This document shows, piece by piece, positions 58,172 through 64,000 of a stretch of DNA of 64,000 nt. Source of the stretch: Athripsodes cinereus (lineage: Eukaryota > Arthropoda > Insecta > Trichoptera > Leptoceridae); assembly GCA_947579605.1 (NCBI GenBank), contig OX388317.1:19115384-19179383 (forward strand), given 5' to 3'. Both the position numbers and the translations under genes were made by a program. Numbering within the stretch: position 1 is the stretch's first letter; every line of letters begins with the position of its first letter. The notes beneath the pieces are model-generated. The model made no database searches. It had not been told where the DNA came from and worked only from the letters and a program-made list of their open reading frames with translations.

Positions 58172-58780
58172 CTGCAAATCACACACATACAATAATTTGG
58201 CAAATATTAATTATTACAAAAAGTACTCAGTGGTCAAATATGATTCATGAATTTTGTTATACCTATCCTACACATTGAAATAAGTAAAATGTAAGTATAC
58301 TTGTGTTACATCAAACGATAACGAAAAATGCAAATAATTAGTTTTGTGCTCAAAAAATCAACATAGCTACTTCCGGAGCATTATTCCTCAGGTAAAACAC
58401 TACATATCTTTATAAAATTATTAATAAAAAATGCTTAGTTTTTTTATTGATTACTATATTTAAAACTCTACTTTATTGTATTGAGTCTTTATTTATTATA
58501 TTAGGACCTACACTATACAAATTATGTATAAATATCTAACATGTTCAGGACCAAGGTGGTAAATTGTTAACAAATGAAGAATAGATAAGTTATTTTAATT
58601 AATTTGTTATTAATAGGACAATACTAATTCAATTAAATGTTGTAATTGAAGTGTCATGCAATAATGCATCAAGCCACACCCATCTCAAACTGAGATAATA
58701 AATATTTTGTGTTGGATCAACAAAAGTACGGTGCATGGGTTGTGAGTTAACAAAAAATGCAAAACAATAAATGCAAGTTT

Positions 58781-59040
58781 TAATTTATGGAAATAAACAC
58801 AAGATAGGTATTAGAGTTTTACCATATTTAATTATAGGTACAATAACCTGGTTTCGACTTACAAAGTAATTGTCATACTGTACAATAACCTGGTTTCGAC
58901 TTACAAAGTAATTGTCATACTGTACAATAACCTGGTTTCGACTTACAAAGTAATTGTCAAACTCTTTACAAACCTTTTTAATAGGTTACTGTACCTATTA
59001 TTAAATATAGTAAAACTCTTGTGTTTATTTCTATAAATTT
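58781..59040. mobile_element. Foldback element H with internal 42-bp triplication
   Basis: Arms: GGAAATAAACACAAGATAGG, GTTTTACCATATTTAATTAT and AGGTACAATAACC at the left, matched by GGTTACTGTACCTATTATTA, AATATAGTAAAACTCTTGTG and TTTATTTC at the right. Between them GTACAATAACCTGGTTTCGA and CTTACAAAGTAATTGTCATACT repeats three times at 58838, 58880 and 58922 (42-bp period). It lies in the first BTB-gene intron. Confidence 0.9.
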
Positions 59041-59089
59041 ACATGGAGTTTTACAATATAGATATCAACTCATCTACAAAAAAATGCAA

Positions 59090-59370
59090 GTATTCATTTT
59101 ATTTATTTATTTTATTCTTCACTGCACATTGTTTACAATAATACAAATTAACATAGAAAATATCATTTATACAATTCAATGTACAGAGGGCGAGTTTATC
59201 GCTAAAATGCGATGTCTTCCAACTAACCCGGTTTATGGTTTTGATTTTATTAGTTTTACACATCATTAGTTACATAAAAAGAATCAAAAAATCAATTTAC
59301 ACAAAATGTAATGTAATGTAATATCCAGTGGTGAGATTATCACTACATTAGTGATCACTCCAACAAACTA
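59090..59370 (-). repeat. Repeat A plus A'-type tail
   Basis: ATTTATTTATTTTATTCTTC, ACTGCACATTG, GTACAGAGGGCGAGTTTATC, GCGATGTCTTCCAACTAACC, then further on ATATCCAGTGGTGAGATTAT. It joins the A and A' segments seen separately elsewhere, suggesting both belong to related LINE 3' UTRs. Confidence 0.65.
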
Positions 59371-60004
59371 CATAATAGTATTAGTTACTGTCAGTTCTAA
59401 GTTAAGTTTGAATTAAAATATTGTTTTATTTTCGATTTTGTGGTATGATACATTGTTGCTAAGCACTATCCACTTGTGAAAGAATTGAATAAAATATTCA
59501 TTAGTTTATTACTAGGGTCATCCATTATTGCTAGTTCAGTTTTTGTAAAATTCACATTATCATTTGTGGTTGTAATAAAAAAAACAAAAGAATTTTGCAA
59601 ACTTTGCTGGTTTTCTAATGGTATAATTTGTTTATTCTATATTATTAATTATGTCATAACTGTTTAACTACGAAATAAAATAAAATAAAAATAAACTCAG
59701 TATGTAGTTAAAAAAATGAGGCCTTGATTATAAACTTAATCGAGCAGTTACAGAGCCAGACAAACAGACAAAGGGTCTGCAATAACGTAATCCCCCTGGA
59801 TATTTACGCTTCTGCAAATTATGATGTGTATACCTACTTACCTATTATATTCACAACTATCTATATATAATTATTTCAAGGACACCAGTAGGTTTAATAC
59901 ATCCTTGAGCAAATAATACTTATATGCACGAGTAATAAATTATATCTTGTATTTTAATTAATAACAAGGAATAATTTTAATTTATATTCAACAAAATGTC
60001 TCAC

Positions 60005-60209
60005 CTATGGGATGTTGGCAGGGGTTCAACTGGAACATCCTTTTGAAGTATGGCGAACATATCGATAAAACTACTTTGTGCGCTTGAAGGAGATGTCCCT
60101 CGCACGCTAAAGTAACATCTACAAATTCACCATTACCAAGAAGATCCGAAAAGCCGTCAGATAAATTACCATGGAAATTCTTCCAGGTTAATGAAAATTG
60201 TTGCTCCAT
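60005..60209 (-). CDS. BTB gene exon 1: start and N-terminal half of the BTB domain
   Basis: The ATG at 60209-60207 opens MEQQFSLTWKNFHGNLSDGF, SDLLGNGEFVDVTLACEGHL, LQAHKVVLSICSPYFKRMFQ and LNPCQHPI, ending one base into a codon before GTGAGA. F.L.W.N...NL...F..LL....FVDVTLACEG..L.AHK.VLS.CSPYF is the N-terminal half of an insect BTB/POZ dimerisation domain starting, as usual, a few residues from the initiator Met. The closest group by eye is mod(mdg4)-like. With exon 2 the domain is complete at about 115 residues. Such proteins are nuclear and homo- or heterodimerise; target specificity comes from the alternative C-termini. Confidence 0.96.
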
Positions 60210-61160
60210 CCCAATCTATTGTTTCATACGAATGTTCGCCACATAAAACACTAGATTATACCAATAATTTCATTCTCAACACACGTGAATCATTTTAATC
60301 ACACATTAGCTCATTATTTCAACTGTTTTAAGTGAAATTCTAACACAATGAATTCCGCAAAATTAATGCAACCATTGGCGAAAACGACGAAAATAACAAC
60401 AAAAGCGAAGCTTCCTCATGCAGCTACAGAAGCGACATCTGACAGAGGACGCCAATACTACTTAGATTAAAAAATAATGCAAAACAAAACTAAACCAACA
60501 AACAGAGTTATTTTTATGCAAACTCAAATTAACTTCACTTTTATGGCTGTTTCAAGATAAGACTTGTGATCTGAATTGATTTATATGATATTTTACGGTC
60601 CAAATTTAATACGATTTTTGAAAAATAAACACGGACAGATCCTAATTTTTTGGTTTAATTACTTTCACCCGGCATCATTTGGTAGCTTATTACAAATAAA
60701 AAAATAATAATTCAATATGTTGCCATTTGCAATTTTTGCATAACCAATAATTGAATAATTAAATAATACCAGTACCAAAAAATACGATTTTAGCCATCTT
60801 CAAAAAAATCATTGTACGTTTCTATAAGAATTGATCAAGGAGTACATAAAAATTATTATAAAAATGTTACGCATACATATAACTGCCTCCTGCAGTTTTG
60901 ATACTTACTTTTTGTTTTATCAATGTAGTGAAAAAGACCTAAATAACATTATTACGTTCTTGGTTTCTCATAAGAGACAAAACAATTGATCATATAAGAG
61001 CCAAAACAATTGGCTCAGACTTTCCAAAAAATTTTGAATTTCTTTCAGGTTTAAGGTTTGTGGGAAGACATTTAAGGACTAAATCCCACAATGGACTACA
61101 CCTAGAAGTCGAGGTTGGCAAGGTCGTTAGATGGAAGTAAAAAAAAACTTCCTTCAATAA
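60210..61160. promoter_or_regulatory. 5' flank of the BTB gene: presumed 5' UTR and promoter
   Basis: The first about 260 bp upstream of the ATG (to about 60470) are somewhat less A+T-rich and contain GCGAAAACGACGAAAATAAC and AGCGACATCTGACAGAGGAC. This likely holds the 5' UTR and start site, but no TATA or initiator element can be assigned with confidence. Beyond 60480 nothing is recognised. Confidence 0.4.
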
Positions 61161-61164
61161 AGAC

Positions 61165-61707
61165 ATACATACATACATACCATCACGCCGCTTCCCTCGC
61201 GGGGTAGGCAGAAAGGATCGAGCGCCACTTCCTTCTATCTTTGCATACATCTTTCGCTTCCGTCACTGTCATACAATTCCTCATGCATGCTCTCCTGTTC
61301 AATGTGCTCAACACGTGACCGTCCTGTAGGATTTGATTTAAATGATCTTGCCATTTAATCCTCGGACGTCCACGTCTCCGAGCACCATTCCTCTCAGACA
61401 AATATATCTTCTTAGTCATTCTGTCCTCATTCATTCTTTCCACGTGCCCAAACCATCTTAACTTATTTACATTCATCCTTGTTATTACACCAACTTTCAT
61501 TCCACATTCCTTTCGTATATCAATGTTACGCACACGATCTCTCAGACTTTTACCACACATCCTTCTCAACGATCTCATTTCCACTGCATTTATGCCACTT
61601 TCATCCTTCTTTAACCATGTCCACGTCTCACTTGCATACATCGGTTCAATAAAGACCTGCTTCGTCAATCTACACTGTTCTCTTCGTCTACCCCATTTTA
61701 GATACAC
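61165..61707 (-). mobile_element. RTE-like LINE, C-terminal coding and 3' end
   Basis: The minus-strand frame of 174 residues (61707-61183) includes PMYASETWTWLKKDESGINA, VEMRSLRRMCGKSLRDRVRN, LRWFGHVERMNEDRMTKKIY, RRRGRPRIKWQDHLNQIL, RRACMRNCMTVTEAKDVCKD and RRKWRSILSAYPAREAA. Y.SE.W...K.....I.AVEMR.LR..CG...RDR.RN ... L.WFGHVERM ... GRPR ... WR.ILSAYP is a family of LINE C-termini very common in Lepidoptera. The stop codon lies within GCGGCGTGATGGTATG and is followed at once by an (ATGT)n tail. It is 5' truncated near 61710. Fragments of the same end occur at 5440-5520, 15840-15975 and 52822-52925. Confidence 0.9.
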
Positions 61708-61758
61708 CCATCTACAAAACGGGCAAAAAAATGTTGATTATTTTTGTATATACTTTCT

Positions 61759-62795
61759 TTAACCCTCTGCAACTGAGGTGGCTTTTAAGTCATTATTCTG
61801 CTGAGGAGTGGTCTGACAGACACTCATTTTAAGTTCCATTATTGCCATTATTTAAAAAGTTTTGATTATTTTTTTAGTTTTTGTGAGTATTTGACATGTA
61901 TGCTGACACCATTTGAAAAAATATGATTTAAAATAAACAGATATTAGAAATTACAAGAAATTTATTAATGCTAATAAAAAATCACCATTTTTTAAAGAAC
62001 AATTTATAAAAATTAATAAAATGAAAAAAACGTATAAAATTAAAAAAATAAGTAGAAAATTGTTTTCTGTTAACTTTTGTTAAAATGTAAAAAAATAACA
62101 AAAGAAATCGTTAGAGCGGTTTCTCTAAAAATCGGCTTCAAAGTGCGTCCTCTCAGTCCTGGCAAATTTGTGCCGAGCATTGTAGGCAGACATGTTTTTT
62201 GCATGCATAACGAGTAAAATTTGTCTTCCTTTCAATTAAATCGCACTCTTTAATCTTTCTCTTCAATTAACTCGTAAAAATTCTGCACAATATTCTTTCA
62301 CACGATGTCCCAGATTCGTTTTGTTCAGGGGCAGTTGGCAAATCTCGTCCTAAGACATGATTGCGCAATTCTCTAAGCAATTTTTCATTATACACCCGCT
62401 GTGTCATAATAGAAAGAACAAGTTCCCTAGCAAGGCTTCAAATGAAATCTGCTCTCTATTTATTGAAAAAAAAAATTTTTATTGAAGTGATTTTAGGTAG
62501 ACTATGAATTTACTGAGGTGATGTATGTGAGACACTATGAAAATATTATTATTTTACTGACGTGAGGTCTAATAGACCCATCATTTATTACTGACGTTAG
62601 GTCTGACAGACACCCATCAGCTATAGATCCACACATGCAATCACGACGGCCGTCGTTACTGTACTGATGATTAAAGGAACAGAAATTAGGAAGCTACTGA
62701 GTAAAACGGAAAGATAGGACTCAAAATGGCAACGTTGTTACAAAAAAAAGATTTCGCGGTGTCTGACAGACCTCACGTCAGTTGCAGAGGGTTAA
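61759..62795. mobile_element. piggyBac-type element, TTAA target, decayed
   Basis: The element (61763-62791, 1029 bp) starts CCCTCTGCAACTGAGG and ends CGTCAGTTGCAGAGGG, flanked by TTAA at 61759-61762 and 62792-62795. GGTCTGACAGACAC words repeat inside both ends, like piggyBac subterminal repeats. It retains the 3' part of a transposase gene in broken frames on the minus strand. Confidence 0.93.
62153..62437 (-). pseudogene. piggyBac transposase C-terminal remnant, frameshifted
   Basis: Frame 1 (62437-62267) reads SLARELVLSIMTQRVYNEKL, LRELRNHVLGRDLP and then a tail to a stop. Frame 2 (62263-62153) reads KRKIKECDLIERKTNFTRYA, CKKHVCLQCSAQICQD, then a stop. L..ELR.HVLGRDLP followed by C ... 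FTRYAC..HVC..CS..IC is the end of a piggyBac transposase with its cysteine-rich domain. The shift between the two parts and the stops show that it is dead. The catalytic Asp region is deleted. Confidence 0.88.
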
Positions 62796-62902
62796 AAATA
62801 AATGAACAAAAAAATTGATAACTTCCATTAAAAATAATATTTCATAGGAACTTTCAAGCTCAAGTTAGCAACTGACATTATTGTGATAAAAAATAATTTT
62901 AC

Positions 62903-63105
62903 ATACCGTCATGGGATCTCTCATATTAGTCGGCGGATCAATTGTTTGTAATGGGCATACAAGTTGTCTTTTCTATACAATAAAAAAGAAGATATTGAAA
63001 TGAACAAAGATCTTAATACCTTAGGTATAGTCCTTACACATAATGTATTACAAGTCTACTAGCTACCTCTCTTGCTGGAGATGCCGTAGCGGAATAGATA
63101 TACTG
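62903..63105. repeat. Two worn B fragments
   Basis: Minus 62903-63000: CATACCGTCATGGGATCTCT, TAGTCGGCGGATCAATTG, GTTGTCTTTTCTATACAATA. Plus 63050-63105: CAAGTCTACTAGCTACCTCT and GGAGATGCCGTAGCGGAATA. Confidence 0.6.
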
Positions 63106-63205
63106 AAATATTTTATCCATGAACGAGCAGAACCCACATTCTTCTAGAATACCCAGTTGCAAAGGCAGTACCATTATTTAATAATATTGACATATTTAAC
63201 GTAAC

Positions 63206-63463
63206 ATATCGTCGTTGGTTCTATAAAACCTCTTATGTGCTCCAAACCAAATTTTACAGGGGATGCAAAAAACTGTTTTAAAGTCCACAGATCAACAAAT
63301 TTATTATCAAAGTCATCTTAAAATTTAGACGTTTTACATGAAATTGATAATAAATTTGATTAGGTACATTTGTTGATCTGTGGACTTTAAAACAGTTTTT
63401 TTGCATCCCTTGTAAAAATTGGTTTGGAGCACATAAGAAGTTTCATAGAACCGACGACGATAT
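63206..63463. mobile_element. Foldback element F, copy 2
   Basis: ATATCGTCGTTGGTTCTATA, AAACCTCTTATGTGCTCC and AAGTCCACAGATCAACAAAT pair with TTTGTTGATCTGTGGACTTT, TGGTTTGGAGCACATAAGAA and GTTTCATAGAACCGACGACG. The arms are about 110 bp with high identity to each other and to copy 1 (44702-44967). Confidence 0.9.
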
Positions 63464-64000
63464 GCTGAATCCTTGAGGAAAATGGAAACACTGCTGTGAA
63501 TTTTATGTTTTCTCTCGGATCGCGTTGTAATGTAAAAGCTGTAATGTTTCCAGTAGAGTATGATATAATCTCAATAATAACAATATACAAAACTTTACAA
63601 GTCATAATATGAAAAGTTACATAAAAGAGCAAGAGACATATTTTATTACTTAGACTTCACAGATAAGGTATATATTTGCTACACAACATTTAATGTTGCT
63701 GCTTCTTCTGAATATGAATAAAACAACTCGTTCAATCAAAATTTTTAATAATGACAAGATAGATATACAAAGTATATAACTGTACATCCAGAATTAAACC
63801 TATAATATCTTCAAATTTAATAAATGAAATACTCATAACAATTGGTAAATTAATTAGCAATGGCAGATTTAATGCTGAGCTAGTAGTGTAATTGCCCAAG
63901 GATCAAAAAGTACGCAATTTTAATACCCAGGTTAATATTGTAAACTAGGTATTTACGAAAAAAAAAATTTATAAACACTGGTTTATTTTTAGATAATCCA
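63464..64000. other. Nothing recognised to the window end
   Basis: A+T-rich; no supported gene or repeat. Confidence 0.5.

Noticed and set aside
61183..61707. A functional 174-residue host gene
   Set aside because: The sequence is the C-terminal end of a LINE protein with a LINE tail right after the stop; three other truncated copies lie in the window.

Overview
The window looks like an A+T-rich insect nuclear genome, most likely a moth or butterfly. The evidence is indirect. Coding exons are short with GT-AG introns, TAGGTA/ACCTAC motifs are scattered throughout, and R1-like and RTE-like retroelements, hAT, piggyBac and pogo-type remnants, and foldback elements are abundant. Two insect neural or chromatin gene families occupy the window. 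There is no bacterial-style gene organisation, no CRISPR array and no convincing functional tRNA or rRNA gene.

Left two thirds, plus strand (1-39168): seven consecutive, phase-compatible exons encode the C-terminal half of a CUB-domain membrane protein that I identify as the insect homologue of suppressor of lurcher 1 (sol1). The visible part is the end of one CUB domain, a linker, two complete CUB domains and a C-terminal hydrophobic segment with a short basic tail, 376 residues in all. The 5' exons lie off the left edge. The intron from 3041 to 33779 (30.7 kb) contains most of the repeats: about twenty copies of a SINE-like repeat (called B here), RTE 3' ends, a dead hAT element that still encodes the transposase C-terminus, a 126-bp hAT MITE with a perfect 8-bp target duplication, foldback elements, four minisatellites and an exact 596-bp tandem duplication. 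An antisense R1-like reverse transcriptase reading frame, open for 400 codons, runs off the left edge.

Right third, minus strand (60209-41415): a BTB/POZ gene of the mod(mdg4)/lola type, convergent with sol1. Three constitutive exons encode the BTB domain and an acidic/basic linker. They end in phase 1 and can splice to any of three terminal exons, all entered in the matching phase. One encodes a piggyBac-transposase-type cysteine-rich zinc domain and two encode FLYWCH zinc fingers. This predicts isoforms of about 471, 421 and 401 residues that share the dimerisation domain and differ in the C-terminal zinc module.

Beyond the BTB promoter (60210-64000) lie an RTE-like LINE 3' end and a 1-kb piggyBac copy with TTAA ends that still contains broken transposase C-terminal coding. 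That domain belongs to the same broad class as the one used as an alternative exon in the neighbouring gene. The B repeat and the LINE share a 3' end, which suggests a SINE/LINE partnership. I did not find a clearly new biological system. The strongest leads are the modular BTB gene with its transposase-derived exon, the D foldback element that grew an 87-bp satellite, and the shared LINE/SINE tail.
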